Assembly (NCBI GenBank): GCA_037444575.1
Contig: JBBIME010000006.1
Coordinates: forward strand, 292,517 to 356,516
Direction: 5' to 3'
DNA: 64,000 bases
DNA from: Bacteriovorax sp037444575
GTDB taxonomy: Bacteria; Bdellovibrionota; Bacteriovoracia; Bacteriovoracales; Bacteriovoracaceae
The position numbers were made by a program, and so were the translations under genes. Positions 44,176 to 53,959 of the stretch are shown piece after piece. How positions within the stretch are numbered: position 1 is the stretch's first letter; every line of letters starts with the position of its first letter. Under the pieces are notes generated by a model. It saw nothing but the letters and a program-made list of their open reading frames with translations, had not been told where the DNA came from and ran no database searches.

Positions 44176-44865
44176 TTAATCTTCCATAACAAATGTATTG
44201 GCCAACATATCATGGATTGATAGACGCATTTTAGAGAAAAATGGCGTAATGAAACCAGCAAGAATAAGAACACTAATTGGCTTAAAGATAAGTTCTCGTT
44301 TAAAAGCTTGAGAGATAGAAATTGTATAGCGCTCTGAACCTCTCACTCTAAGACCCATCAATTTTTTTCCAAAACTTGTATTATAAAAAGCGATAGGAAT
44401 AACAACAAAAATAAAAAAGCTCATAAAGCCACTTACCCCCATGATGATTTTCATGACTTGAGGCTCTGGTATTATGAAGTGCAGTTTATAGCGATCTAGA
44501 AAAAGCTGAATTAATATTCTCCACAAAGGTGCAGACATTTTTGTCAAATAAACAAGTGCAGCTTGAAATAGCACATCAAGAATAAAAGCAATTCCTCTTT
44601 TTGGAATTGGGGCAAGACTATAGACGTCTTCCTCTTTTTTAGCTTCCTCTTTTTCTAACTCTAGGGCCATGGCCGAGCGGGTTTTATTTCTAGGAGGTAA
44701 AGCAGCTTCATCTAAAGTAAGCTTAGGGGTCTTTTTTTCAAGTACTCGTGTTTTCTTTACTTCTGGCTTCTTATGCTCTTTGGACTCTTGATCTTCTTTT
44801 TTAACAGATGAAGTATCAACCGAAAAATCCCACTCTTCTGTTTTGTCATTTTTTTGATTTGTCAT
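44176..44865 (-). CDS. RDD family membrane protein
   Basis: A 229-residue protein. The first 95 residues are charged and hydrophilic; the rest has three to four TM helices of the RDD fold, with the Arg/Asp pair in RGIAFILDVLF and the late LSIHDMLANTFVM segment. RDD proteins are poorly characterised membrane proteins, some linked to ion transport. It lies 12 bp downstream of a 74-residue gene and the Prc gene on the same strand, forming a three-gene run. Confidence 0.8.
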   Translation of the reverse strand: MTNQKNDKTEEWDFSVDTSSVKKEDQESKEHKKPEVKKTRVLEKKTPKLTLDEAALPPRNKTRSAMALELEKEEAKKEEDVYSLAPIPKRGIAFILDVLFQAALVYLTKMSAPLWRILIQLFLDRYKLHFIIPEPQVMKIIMGVSGFMSFFIFVVIPIAFYNTSFGKKLMGLRVRGSERYTISISQAFKRELIFKPISVLILAGFITPFFSKMRLSIHDMLANTFVMED

Positions 44866-44877
44866 AATTCTTCCGGA

Positions 44878-45102
44878 TTAACACTCATCAATCTTTTGAA
44901 CAATTGAATCTAAGTGGGCCTGTGCCGTATCACAGCGTTTTTTCCACTCTTCGTGAGAGAGAGTTTTATCCAAATTTAATAGGAGTTTTCCTAATTCAGA
45001 GGAAGAGCGGTTGAACTCTTTCAAGAGTTCAACTGCTAGCTTTTCATCCTCAATATTTTCTAATTTTAAAAGAATGCGTTCAATTTCTTTATTGTCTATC
45101 AT
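44878..45102 (-). CDS. Small helical hypothetical protein
   Basis: A 74-residue, mostly helical and charged protein (MIDNKEIERILLKLENIEDEK) with heptad-like spacing suggestive of a coiled coil. No family is recognised. It lies 3 bp after the Prc stop and 12 bp before the RDD start, so it is almost certainly in the same transcript. Confidence 0.55.
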   Translation of the reverse strand: MIDNKEIERILLKLENIEDEKLAVELLKEFNRSSSELGKLLLNLDKTLSHEEWKKRCDTAQAHLDSIVQKIDEC

Positions 45103-45105
45103 AAA

Positions 45106-47319
45106 TTACTTAGAAGCAGTTTTCTTTGGTTTTATAGATTTTACGATATCATTAGCAACCATTACGGCCTCTTCTAAAACTACATCTTGTCTCAAAGACT
45201 TCACCCACTCTTCTTTTCTTTGCTCAAAATCTTTCGTCCATTTTTTCATATCGCCTGGACGGATATTTTCATGACTTTTTAAAGAGTCTTCAAAACTAGT
45301 TACGAGAAGATTTTTATCCTCTTCGTCCATTTTAAGTTCTTCTGCCATCTTTCTATTTTGGACATCTTCAGCTTGAACCTGTTTTAAGTTAAGTGAAACA
45401 ATAGTGTCTTTTTTCTTTTTGTTTAGATACTCAATGTTTCTAATGATCTTATTAAAACGAGTATTCGCTTTTACACGGGCTGCACTCTTTTCTTTTAACT
45501 GAGGAATGTTGTAAGAAAACTTATTCCATTTATTAAAAGGTTTTGCTGCAATCTGATCCCATGGAAGTGAGTATTCCAAATCTTTTTCTCTACTATCAAC
45601 ATAACTAAACATATCAGGAAGAACGATGTCTGAAGTGACTCCTTTATATTGAGTCGAGTGCCCTGTTACACGATAGAACTTCTGGATTGTTACCTTTAGG
45701 GCCCCCATCGTTGGTCCAAACATAGACAGAAGTGGTCCCTGATTTAAATTTAAAACAGCTTGAACAGTTCCTTTTCCGTGAGAGAAATCTCCACCGATTA
45801 TCACAGCGCGACCATAGTCTTGCATAGCTCCCGCTAAAATTTCAGAAGCAGATGCTGAGAAACGATTGATTAATACAATCAATGGTCCATCATAGAAAAC
45901 ATTTGGATCTTCATTTTCTAGAACTTCAATTTTTCCAGTGTGATCTTTTACTTGAACAACTGGCCCTTTACCAATGAAAAGTCCTGACATAAGACGAGCG
46001 TCTTCTAGTGCCCCGCCGCCATTATTTCGAAGATCGAGCACAACAGCATCAACATTAGCTTTCTTAAGTCTATCTAACTCTCTTCGTACGTCATCAGTAC
46101 AATTGACTTGAGAGTTTTCAAAGTCTCGATAAAATTTTGGCAATTGGATATAGCCAACTCTTGAATCATTATCTTTATATTGAAGGACTGAAGATTTAGC
46201 AAAAGAAGCTGCCACTTCAATTTCATCTCTAATGATTGAAATTATCTTTCTTGTCCCATCAACTTTTTTTACAGTTAATCGAACTTCTGTTCCTTTTTTA
46301 CCGCGAATATAGCGAACAGCATCGTCCACTTTCATATCTGTTAGGTCAATCGAATCACCTGCCCCTTGAGCGACAGCTAAGATAGTATCATCCTGCTCAA
46401 GATCTTTCTGTCTCCACGCAGGTCCTCCAGGAACAATTTGAACAACCTTAATATATGATCCATCTTCTTGAAGAACAGCTCCGATCCCCTCTAATTTTCC
46501 AGTAATATCGATATCAAAATCTTCTTTCTTTTTAGCTGGAAGATAATTCGTGTGAGGATCAAATACAGCTGTGATTGAGTTATAGAAATTATCTAATTGA
46601 TCATCTCTGTCTTCTTTGGCCAGGCGGTCAAAAATTTTCTGGAATCTTTTTGACACAGAATCGTGAGCTTTAGCTCTCATTTCTGCATCAGTTAATTTTT
46701 TCATTGGAGGTAGTTTCTTTTGAGATTTAACTGGTGACTTCTTAGATCTCAGCGGTTTGTCAGATTGTTCATCAATTAAAGACAAGTATTTATTCAAGGT
46801 CGCTTGTTTAAAAATAAGCTTCCAATTTTCTTTTAGAGTATTCTCATCTTTTGCCCAATCTCTCTTTTCTGGATCAACTTCAACCTGCTCATTTCCAGTG
46901 AATTCAAATTGTTTTTTAAATACTTCTTTTCTAATACTCTCAGCAAGAGCTGTTCTCTTTTTATAAATCTCTAACGCTTTTTCAATAAGGGTATAGTCCC
47001 CTGTTACCATTTCATCATCCATAGAGAATTGGTAAGCTTCTAGCTCTTTAATATCCCCTTTCGTTAAGAATTGTTTGGAGCCATCAATCTTTTTTAAATA
47101 TTGAGCGAAGGCTTTCTGTGAAACCTCATCATTAATTTTAAGAGCTCTATAGTGATATGTTTCAAGTGCATTTTTTAAAATATTTCCAATTAATTTTTCT
47201 CGCCTAGGATCTCGAACTTCCTTACTTTTAGAAGCTTCTTTTGCATTCGCAATAAACGATGATGAAAGAGGCGAAGAAGCAAGGCCCAGGACTAAAAAAG
47301 ACAAAAGAAGACGTTTCAT
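45106..47319 (-). CDS. prc: Carboxy-terminal processing protease Prc/Tsp (S41A)
   Basis: A 737-residue periplasmic protease with the full E. coli Prc layout. It has a signal peptide (MKRLLLSFLVLGLASS), an N-terminal helical Tsp domain with NFYNSITAVFDPHTNYLPAKKKEDFD, a PDZ domain (about 245-330, LEGIGAVLQEDGSYIKVVQIVPGGPAW) and a catalytic domain with Ser in RFSASASEILAGA and Lys in SHGKGTVQ. A C-terminal DUF3340-like region follows. It degrades or trims periplasmic proteins from their C-termini, including murein-remodelling enzymes. ATG 47319 follows GGAGAAAAA. Confidence 0.93.
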   Translation of the reverse strand: MKRLLLSFLVLGLASSPLSSSFIANAKEASKSKEVRDPRREKLIGNILKNALETYHYRALKINDEVSQKAFAQYLKKIDGSKQFLTKGDIKELEAYQFSMDDEMVTGDYTLIEKALEIYKKRTALAESIRKEVFKKQFEFTGNEQVEVDPEKRDWAKDENTLKENWKLIFKQATLNKYLSLIDEQSDKPLRSKKSPVKSQKKLPPMKKLTDAEMRAKAHDSVSKRFQKIFDRLAKEDRDDQLDNFYNSITAVFDPHTNYLPAKKKEDFDIDITGKLEGIGAVLQEDGSYIKVVQIVPGGPAWRQKDLEQDDTILAVAQGAGDSIDLTDMKVDDAVRYIRGKKGTEVRLTVKKVDGTRKIISIIRDEIEVAASFAKSSVLQYKDNDSRVGYIQLPKFYRDFENSQVNCTDDVRRELDRLKKANVDAVVLDLRNNGGGALEDARLMSGLFIGKGPVVQVKDHTGKIEVLENEDPNVFYDGPLIVLINRFSASASEILAGAMQDYGRAVIIGGDFSHGKGTVQAVLNLNQGPLLSMFGPTMGALKVTIQKFYRVTGHSTQYKGVTSDIVLPDMFSYVDSREKDLEYSLPWDQIAAKPFNKWNKFSYNIPQLKEKSAARVKANTRFNKIIRNIEYLNKKKKDTIVSLNLKQVQAEDVQNRKMAEELKMDEEDKNLLVTSFEDSLKSHENIRPGDMKKWTKDFEQRKEEWVKSLRQDVVLEEAVMVANDIVKSIKPKKTASK

Positions 47320-47458
47320 TTTTTCTCCAAAATAAGTATGCGCTAATGGCAATTACTCTATGATACCTCAGGAATCATAATAGGAGTCAAAAGAAAAAAT
47401 TTCTTAGTCGGAGTCTCAGAAATTGAGATTGCTTGATCTTTTTTGTGAAGTATTAAAG

Positions 47459-47484
47459 GACTGCTCATGCTGGCATGAGCAGTC
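47459..47484 (-). terminator. Hairpin terminator after the second S41 protease
   Basis: A perfect 12-bp stem GACTGCTCATGC/GCATGAGCAGTC with a 2-nt gap, 11 bp past the stop of the 47495 gene, followed on the minus strand by CTTTAATACTT. The weak U-tract lowers certainty. Confidence 0.6.
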
Positions 47485-47494
47485 GAAGATATTC

Positions 47495-49351
47495 CTATTT
47501 GTTGTTATCGATTACCTGAGCTGCTGTCTGTAGCCATCCCAAGTTATTCTTTGCTACGTCAAGCATAGTAGTAGAGTATTGTACATCAGCAACTGTTGGT
47601 CGGTTTTCAGTACACATTTTAGAAACACTATCCTCTCCAAAAACATTTACATTCGCGCTTTCACCCGGTAGACCGAATAGAAAGTTTGGAATGTGACTTG
47701 AAAGAACTCTTAGGCGATCTTCCCAGGTTGTATCTAATTCATTAGATGACCTATAACCTGCTCCAGTTCCATTTGAATGTGTACCAATAATCGTAGCACG
47801 TTTGGAGCTCTTCAATAGAAATGACATCATATCGCAAGCACTTATACAATCTGCAGTTACTAGAGCAACTATTTTGTTATTAAATCCTTTTACCTTTTGA
47901 TCAAACACAATCGGCGAATAAGAATACATGGGTGCGTACTCACGTCCACTATTAAGCGTTTTACTCATTAAATCGTTTACATCATCCAATGTAAGCCCCA
48001 TCGATTGATCTTCAGCAGGAAGCTGCTGGTAAAAATCTGCTTCACTTAATTGTCTTGAATACTCTGTCATTCTCATTCCTGAAGTAGATCCTGGATAAAT
48101 CTTACCCTCTTCCGCAAGAATACCTAAAATTTGTCCTGGGTAGTTTCCATTTCCACCACCGTTTACTCTAAGATCGAGAATAAGGGATAATTGATTCTCT
48201 TTTAATTCTGAAACAAAATTTCTAATTGCATCTAAAAAAGAAATTTGGGCGTCACCAACTTTCACCGTTCTCGCTGTAAAATTTAAAATCTGCATAACCC
48301 CATAAGATTTCCCCTTGCTGATATAGTATCCAGTTCTAAGAGCAATTGATCCGCTGTTATCAGTTAGCTCAGTTAGACCTTTCAGGTTCAAATGAAGCGT
48401 ACGAGTAGAGTAACCCGAAAATGAAATGCCACTATCTGTCCATGTTTTGCTGGCATTATCGAAATTCATACCAATTGTTGAAGTATCAAGTGGAATCCCA
48501 ATTTTATTTGCAAAATTTATCACATCCACTCTTGGTGTTGATCCAACGGGACTATTTACAAAGAGAGGAAGCTTGTAAACCGCACCACTTTTAAATGCCA
48601 CTTTAATATAATTTTTTTCTTCGTACTTAAAATTTCTAATTGTCAGAGCTCGTACAGCTTGTGAATCACTCCATTCCTCTGAGCTTCCTAAAACATATTT
48701 TTTTAATTCATTAATTTTATTTTCAATGCCAATGCCGTCGATTGCGACAACTTCATCTCCTACTTGAATTCCAGAGAGGTCACTACCTGATAATTTCGTC
48801 GCGAGCCCCATAAGCTTTTTTTCAATTGAACCGACAATAATTCGTCCCTGAACTCTGAACAATCTAAGCCCAGTGTACATAAAGGGACGTCCAATTTTTT
48901 CTTGAATGCTAAAGTGAGTATCTTGAAAAGCAGAGACAAGAAGTTGCATGCGATCTAGAAATTCCATATTGCTCTTGGCCTGAAGAAATGCAATATTATC
49001 TCGAGCGACTGAGTCAGAACGATTACTAGCTGCTAGCAAGATGTCTCCTACACTATTTTCAGCAGCGATAGCATCTGCTTTTAGTTTTTGAAAATCTAAC
49101 CCGATTCTTTCTTTTTTAAGAGGCAGAAGAGCGTAGTCTAATTCAACGCTATTTAAGAAATCATTGAGGATCATCACTCGGTCTTGGCGATCTAAATAAT
49201 TAAATTTAACTCCAGCATAAACATCTCTTACGCTTGGGAGCATCTCTTTTTTTAGATTTAAAATATCTAAAACTCCTGCCTGTGCTTTTCCTTGAATAAA
49301 AGAACTCGTTAAGGCAGTTGTCACAGCTAAGGCTAATAGCTTTTTCTTCAT
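47495..49351 (-). CDS. Secreted S41 family peptidase
   Basis: A 618-residue exported protein. Signal peptide MKKKLLALAVTTALTSSFIQG with cleavage near AQA; helical N-terminal domain; PDZ-like domain (IVGSIEKKLMGLATKLSGSDLSGIQVGDEVVAIDGIGI); S41 core with LILDLRVNGGGNG and the nucleophile in ADCISACDMMSF. The Lys of tail-specific proteases is absent at the equivalent IGTHSNGTGAG. This places it with S41B/tricorn-like members or an inactive variant. A 19-bp palindrome lies about 100 bp upstream of its start. Confidence 0.78.
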   Translation of the reverse strand: MKKKLLALAVTTALTSSFIQGKAQAGVLDILNLKKEMLPSVRDVYAGVKFNYLDRQDRVMILNDFLNSVELDYALLPLKKERIGLDFQKLKADAIAAENSVGDILLAASNRSDSVARDNIAFLQAKSNMEFLDRMQLLVSAFQDTHFSIQEKIGRPFMYTGLRLFRVQGRIIVGSIEKKLMGLATKLSGSDLSGIQVGDEVVAIDGIGIENKINELKKYVLGSSEEWSDSQAVRALTIRNFKYEEKNYIKVAFKSGAVYKLPLFVNSPVGSTPRVDVINFANKIGIPLDTSTIGMNFDNASKTWTDSGISFSGYSTRTLHLNLKGLTELTDNSGSIALRTGYYISKGKSYGVMQILNFTARTVKVGDAQISFLDAIRNFVSELKENQLSLILDLRVNGGGNGNYPGQILGILAEEGKIYPGSTSGMRMTEYSRQLSEADFYQQLPAEDQSMGLTLDDVNDLMSKTLNSGREYAPMYSYSPIVFDQKVKGFNNKIVALVTADCISACDMMSFLLKSSKRATIIGTHSNGTGAGYRSSNELDTTWEDRLRVLSSHIPNFLFGLPGESANVNVFGEDSVSKMCTENRPTVADVQYSTTMLDVAKNNLGWLQTAAQVIDNNK

Positions 49352-49451
49352 CATAAAAAATACTCCTGTAAGTCATGAGATAGAAGGATTTTAGATGAAT
49401 TAGGAATTTATAGGATGTTTGTGAAAAACTTATAGGAACTAAAAAAATGGG

Positions 49452-49470
49452 GTGTCTAAAGTTTAGACAC
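49452..49470. repeat. 19-bp perfect palindrome, copy 1 of 2
   Basis: GTGTCTAAAGTTTAGACAC, two 9-bp arms around a central G. An identical copy lies at 60009-60027. Here it stands between the aconitase terminator and the S41 peptidase gene, about 100 bp before that gene's ATG. It may be an operator, a repeat-family element or part of a terminator stem. Confidence 0.7.
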
Positions 49471-49476
49471 TCGCCC

Positions 49477-49507
49477 GTAAAAACGCTCCCCAAGGGAGCG
49501 TTTTTAC
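49477..49507 (-). terminator. Intrinsic terminator of aconitase, nested in a longer inverted repeat
   Basis: A perfect 14-bp stem GTAAAAACGCTCCC/GGGAGCGTTTTTAC with a CAA loop. It is flanked by an outer 8-bp pair, CTCGCCCG (49470-49477) and CGGGCGAG (49525-49532). It lies 33 bp past the aconitase stop. Confidence 0.8.
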
Positions 49508-49539
49508 ATGTTAATAAACGAGTTCGGGCGAGCGTAGTT

Positions 49540-52209
49540 TTATTTCAGATTACGAAGAACATACTGAAGAATTCCACCATTTTTCATATAGTGAAGCTCA
49601 TCAAGGGTATCAACTCTTGAAGTCACAACAGTTTTAGTTACCTTTCCAGATGGATGCTTAATAACTAAATCGTATTTTAACCCCGGTTTAAACTCTCCTT
49701 GAGGAATAAGATCAAGAGTTTCAGTTCCATCAAGACCTAGAGATTTTCTATCAGTTCCTTTTTCAAAAACAAGAGGAAGAACTCCCATACCAATAAGATT
49801 TGATCTGTGAATACGCTCAAAAGATTCAGAGACAACTGCCTTTACTCCTTGAAGGAATGTTCCCTTAGCTGCCCAGTCTCTTGATGATCCAGTTCCGTAT
49901 TCTTTTCCTGCAATAACCACTAGAGGTGTTTTATCTGCAATGTACTTCATGGCCGCATCGTAGATAGACATTTTTTCTTTTGAAGGAATATAGATTGTGT
50001 TTCCACCTTCTTCACCTCCAAGCATTTCGTTTTTAATACGAATGTTGGCAAATGTTCCTCTCATCATTACTTCATGATTCCCGCGACGAGATCCGTACGA
50101 GTTGAAGTCTTCAGGTTTAACACCTTTTGATTGAAGATAAGTTCCCGCTGGAGAAGATTTTTTAATCGATCCTGCTGGCGAAATATGGTCAGTAGTAATT
50201 GAATCACCAAAAAGTGCTAGAATGCGCGCATCCTTTAAGTTCACACCTTGCTCATACGATTTAGCATCGTTGATGTTTTCAAAGAAAGTAGGATTTCTAA
50301 TGTAAGTAGACTCTGGTTCCCAAGAGAAGAAATCACCTTCAGATGTCTTAATGGCTTGCCAGTGCTTGTCTCCATCAAAAACGTTTGCGTAACGTTTTTT
50401 GAACATTTCACTTGTAAGTTTACTATTTAAGACTGCATTGATTTCATCATGAGTAGGCCAGATGTCTTTTAAGAAAACATCTTTTCCATCTTTAGATTTT
50501 CCAATTGGATCTTTTGTTAAATTAACATTGATATTTCCAGCAAGCGCATAAGCAATAACTAGCGGAGGTGAAGCCAGATAGTTTGCTTTAACATCTGGGT
50601 TGATTCTTCCTTCGAAATTTCTGTTTCCAGATAAAACTGAAGTCACAACTAAGTTGTTAGCATTTACAGATTTAGAAATATTTTCTGGCAATGGTCCAGA
50701 GTTTCCGATGCAAGACATACATCCGTAACCAGCTAGAGTGAATCCTAGCTCATCAAGAGAATGTTGAAGTCCTGATTCAACTAGATAATCTGTAACAACT
50801 TTAGACCCAGGAGATAGAGCTGTTTTGACCCATGGCTGAGATTTAAGACCTAGAGCTCTTGCTTTTTTAGCAACAAGTCCAGCTGCAATCATAACTGATG
50901 GGTTTGATGTATTCGTACAAGAAGTAATTGTAGCAATGGCCACTGCTCCATGCTTAAGTTTAAAATCTGCTCCTTCCACTGCGAATTCAGCATTAGCTGT
51001 TTCTGGATTGATTTTAAAAGAAGCTGCTAGCTCTTTTCCAAAAGCATCAGCAGCGTTTGTTAATTCAATTCTATCTTGAGGGCGTTTTGGACCAGCTAGA
51101 CTTGGAACAACTGATCCTAAATCTAATTCAAGAGTTGAAGTAAACACTGGATCAGCGTCTCCTGCGTTTAACCATAGACCTTGCTCTTTAGCATAAGCTT
51201 CAACAAGGGCAACTTGGTCATCATTTCTTCCTGAGAATTTTAAATAATCAATTGTCTTTTCATCTACTGGGAAGAATCCACAAGTTGCTCCGTACTCAGG
51301 TGCCATGTTAGCAATTGTTGCTCTATCAGCAAGAGTTAAAACTTTTACACCTGGGCCGTAGAATTCAACGAATTTTTCAACTACGCCATGTTTTCTTAAC
51401 ATTTGAGTAACAGTTAAAACGATATCTGTTGCAGTAATTCCTTCCGAAGGTTTTCCAGTTAACTTAAAGCCTACAACTTCTGGAACAGTCATTGTTACAG
51501 ATTGGCCAAGCATTGCTGCTTCTGCTTCAATCCCACCAACTCCCCATCCAAGAACTGATAGACCGTTAATCATTGTTGTGTGCGAGTCTGTACCAACACA
51601 AGTATCTGGGTAAGCAACGGTTTCACCATTTTCATTTTTGGTCCAAACTGTTTGTGCTAAGTACTCAAGGTTAACTTGGTGACAGATCCCTGTTCCTGGA
51701 GGAACAACTCTAAAATTTTTGAATGCTTTTTGTCCCCATTTTAAGAATGTATATCTCTCTCTATTTCTTTCGTACTCAAGCGATACGTTTTTTTCAAAAG
51801 AGTCAGCTTGTCCAAAAAAATCTACGGCAACAGAGTGATCGATAACAAGATCAACAGGAATAAGAGGATTGATTTTTTTTGGATCTCCTCCAATTTTTTT
51901 CATTGCTTCTCTCATCGCTGCTAAATCAACGACAGCAGGAACTCCAGTAAAGTCTTGCATTAAAACGCGAGCTGGATAGTAAGCGATTTCGCGATCAGAT
52001 TTTTGAGTTTTTGCCCACTCGTTGATTGCTTTAGCATCATCGAATGTTACGTCTTTGCCATTTTCATGACGAAGTAAATTTTCTAATAAAACTTTAAGTG
52101 ATTTAGGAAGGCGATCAATATCGCTTAAACCTAAATTCTTTGCTTCTTTTAAGCTGTAGTAACTGTAGCTTTTAGATCCTACTTTTAACGTTTTTTTAAC
52201 TTTACTCAT
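49540..52209 (-). CDS. acnA: Aconitate hydratase A
   Basis: An 889-residue [4Fe-4S] TCA enzyme interconverting citrate and isocitrate, of the AcnA/IRP1 type. The N-terminal FTGVPAVVDLAAMREAM, CVGTDSHTTMINGLSVLGWGVGGIEAEAAMLGQ and the cluster cysteines (one in TITSCTNTSNPS, two in GYGCMSCIGNSGPL) are all present. So are the swivelling C-terminal domain motifs GDSITTDHISPAG, NSYGSRRGNHEVMMRGTF and KEYGTGSSRDWAAKG. It is a single-gene transcript with a terminator. A LysR gene diverges from its promoter region 220 bp away. Confidence 0.96.
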   Translation of the reverse strand: MSKVKKTLKVGSKSYSYYSLKEAKNLGLSDIDRLPKSLKVLLENLLRHENGKDVTFDDAKAINEWAKTQKSDREIAYYPARVLMQDFTGVPAVVDLAAMREAMKKIGGDPKKINPLIPVDLVIDHSVAVDFFGQADSFEKNVSLEYERNRERYTFLKWGQKAFKNFRVVPPGTGICHQVNLEYLAQTVWTKNENGETVAYPDTCVGTDSHTTMINGLSVLGWGVGGIEAEAAMLGQSVTMTVPEVVGFKLTGKPSEGITATDIVLTVTQMLRKHGVVEKFVEFYGPGVKVLTLADRATIANMAPEYGATCGFFPVDEKTIDYLKFSGRNDDQVALVEAYAKEQGLWLNAGDADPVFTSTLELDLGSVVPSLAGPKRPQDRIELTNAADAFGKELAASFKINPETANAEFAVEGADFKLKHGAVAIATITSCTNTSNPSVMIAAGLVAKKARALGLKSQPWVKTALSPGSKVVTDYLVESGLQHSLDELGFTLAGYGCMSCIGNSGPLPENISKSVNANNLVVTSVLSGNRNFEGRINPDVKANYLASPPLVIAYALAGNINVNLTKDPIGKSKDGKDVFLKDIWPTHDEINAVLNSKLTSEMFKKRYANVFDGDKHWQAIKTSEGDFFSWEPESTYIRNPTFFENINDAKSYEQGVNLKDARILALFGDSITTDHISPAGSIKKSSPAGTYLQSKGVKPEDFNSYGSRRGNHEVMMRGTFANIRIKNEMLGGEEGGNTIYIPSKEKMSIYDAAMKYIADKTPLVVIAGKEYGTGSSRDWAAKGTFLQGVKAVVSESFERIHRSNLIGMGVLPLVFEKGTDRKSLGLDGTETLDLIPQGEFKPGLKYDLVIKHPSGKVTKTVVTSRVDTLDELHYMKNGGILQYVLRNLK

Positions 52210-52428
52210 AATGACTCCCTTAAGTTTGCGGGTTAGTTATCGATTGAATTTAAAATTTCCTTATTACAATTCTTAAAAAATATACTCGTCTTGAAGGAAA
52301 AGAAGAACTTAGATTTTAAGGCATATCCGTCCTTACTTTCTATCCCCTCTTAAGCTTCTTCAATTATCGGATACTTAATTACAAGAAAAAAATGAATATT
52401 TCGAATAAAATATAGTAGAATTAGGAAT

Positions 52429-53283
52429 ATGTTAGATGGAATCGAAGCTTTAATTGCTCTTGAGAAATATGAAACAGTCAGTGAGGCCGCTATTCGCCTA
52501 CGCCTAACACAATCTGCCGTGAGTAAACGCATTCAGGCCCTTCAAAGCGAATTGAAAATTAAACTAGTTGAACCTGACGGAAGAAGAGTCCGTCTCACAA
52601 GTGACGGTTATCAATTTTTAAATAAAGCAAAACCACTACTATTAGAGTTAAAAAATCTAACGATCAGTTCAGATAAATCTAATCTTTCGCACTTCTCTCT
52701 AGGACTCTCCGACTCTATCGCTGGATCATTCGGGCCTTTGGTTGTAACTGATACATTAAAAAGTTTTAAAAATATTGAACTCGATTTTCACGTTCACCGA
52801 AGTTTAATGCTCTTGGAAAACATTTCGTTGGGTCGGTATCAACTTGGTCTTTGCACCTTTGATGAAAATCGCAAAGATCTATTTTCGGCCCATTTATACG
52901 ATGAAGCCTTAGTACTCTTAAACTCTGAACTAAAAAACAAGACAAACAAAAATCTTCCATTAATTACAATTGAGGAGAACTCTGCAACTTGGAAAAACGT
53001 AGGTCCTCTTTTAAAAAAAGAGTATCCACATCTCTTTTTAAATAATGTCATCTATGTCGAATCGTTTATGGCCGTTTATCAAATGACAAAGGTTGGCCTT
53101 GGAAATGGACTTATCCCCATGGGAATGACTCAAGAGTTTCATCTGACCAAGGAAAGTTTTAAAAAATTAAAAGTAACCAGATCTATTTCTCTAGTCACTA
53201 GAAAAACGATTGCTCAAATGGATTTCTTTGATCCATTCTTCAAAGAACTAAAAAACAATATTGAAAATTATTTTAAAAATTAA
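52429..53283 (+). CDS. LysR-family transcriptional regulator
   Basis: A 284-residue regulator. The N-terminal winged HTH reads GIEALIALEKYETVSEAAIRLRLTQSAVSKRIQALQSELKIKLVE. The effector domain from about 85 includes SHFSLGLSDSIAGSF and a two-lobed periplasmic-binding fold. It is divergent from aconitase, the usual LysR arrangement, so control of acnA is possible but unproven. The effector is unknown. It is convergent with the peptidase E gene, 1 bp between stops. Confidence 0.88.
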   Translation: MLDGIEALIALEKYETVSEAAIRLRLTQSAVSKRIQALQSELKIKLVEPDGRRVRLTSDGYQFLNKAKPLLLELKNLTISSDKSNLSHFSLGLSDSIAGSFGPLVVTDTLKSFKNIELDFHVHRSLMLLENISLGRYQLGLCTFDENRKDLFSAHLYDEALVLLNSELKNKTNKNLPLITIEENSATWKNVGPLLKKEYPHLFLNNVIYVESFMAVYQMTKVGLGNGLIPMGMTQEFHLTKESFKKLKVTRSISLVTRKTIAQMDFFDPFFKELKNNIENYFKN

Positions 53284-53284
53284 T

Positions 53285-53959
53285 TTATCCCAAATAACTC
53301 GAGATCGTTAATTTTTTCCCTTGATAAAACTGATAGCTTTTTCCAGTGAAAGAAATCTGATCACCTTCAATGATGATTCCTCCACCATCAGCACAAGCAT
53401 AGAGAGGCAATTTTGATTTTTTAGAATGATGAAGAAGTTCAGCATCATAGCGTTTTGAATTTTTGTAATGAGGAAAAAATTCAAAATTAACAACTCTCAT
53501 TGCTGAAAGATTTTTCATTCCCCATGGATTTTCGTCGCGATCAAAGTGAGGAAAAGTGGCCGTGTGAACGTGAGGGGTAAGAACAATCGCTCCCGCCGAA
53601 AGACCGCATAGAACTCCACCTCGTTTTAAAAATTTTTCAAAATGAGCAAACATTCCGGCCTTTTTTAAATGTTTTAAAAAATAGAAAGTGTTCCCTCCGC
53701 CCAGGAAGATCAGATCACTTTTTAAAACTTCTTGAAGAAGTGTCTTAGTATAAGGAATATCTACGCAAAAAAGCATAAAGCGCTGAACGCCTAAAGCTGA
53801 AAATTCTTGCACGAAAAACTTGAAATCATCCTCAGCATCATATGAGCTTGAAGGGATGAGAGTTAATTTAGGAGAACTACTTTGTGTTAATTCCAGCGCA
53901 CGTTGATTGAGAAAACGATTATCGTCTTCGCTTCCTCCCGAGTAGAGAACTAGTTTCAT
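53285..53959 (-). CDS. Peptidase E-like (S51) protein
   Basis: A 224-residue protein of the class I glutamine-amidotransferase-like fold. Segments are YSGGSEDDNRFLNQRAL, DLIFLGGGNTFYFLKHL, the nucleophile elbow GLSAGAIVLTPHV (Ser near 123) and the YACADGGGIIIEG segment. Relatives are aspartyl dipeptidase (PepE) and cyanophycinase; this one most resembles the general S51 group. It overlaps the SelO-like gene by 4 bp, suggesting they are translated together. Confidence 0.8.
   Translation of the reverse strand: MKLVLYSGGSEDDNRFLNQRALELTQSSSPKLTLIPSSSYDAEDDFKFFVQEFSALGVQRFMLFCVDIPYTKTLLQEVLKSDLIFLGGGNTFYFLKHLKKAGMFAHFEKFLKRGGVLCGLSAGAIVLTPHVHTATFPHFDRDENPWGMKNLSAMRVVNFEFFPHYKNSKRYDAELLHHSKKSKLPLYACADGGGIIIEGDQISFTGKSYQFYQGKKLTISSYLG

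Noticed and set aside
52210..52428. LysR operator sites controlling acnA
   Set aside because: The divergent arrangement fits, but I found no clear T-N11-A repeat pair that I would defend by eye.
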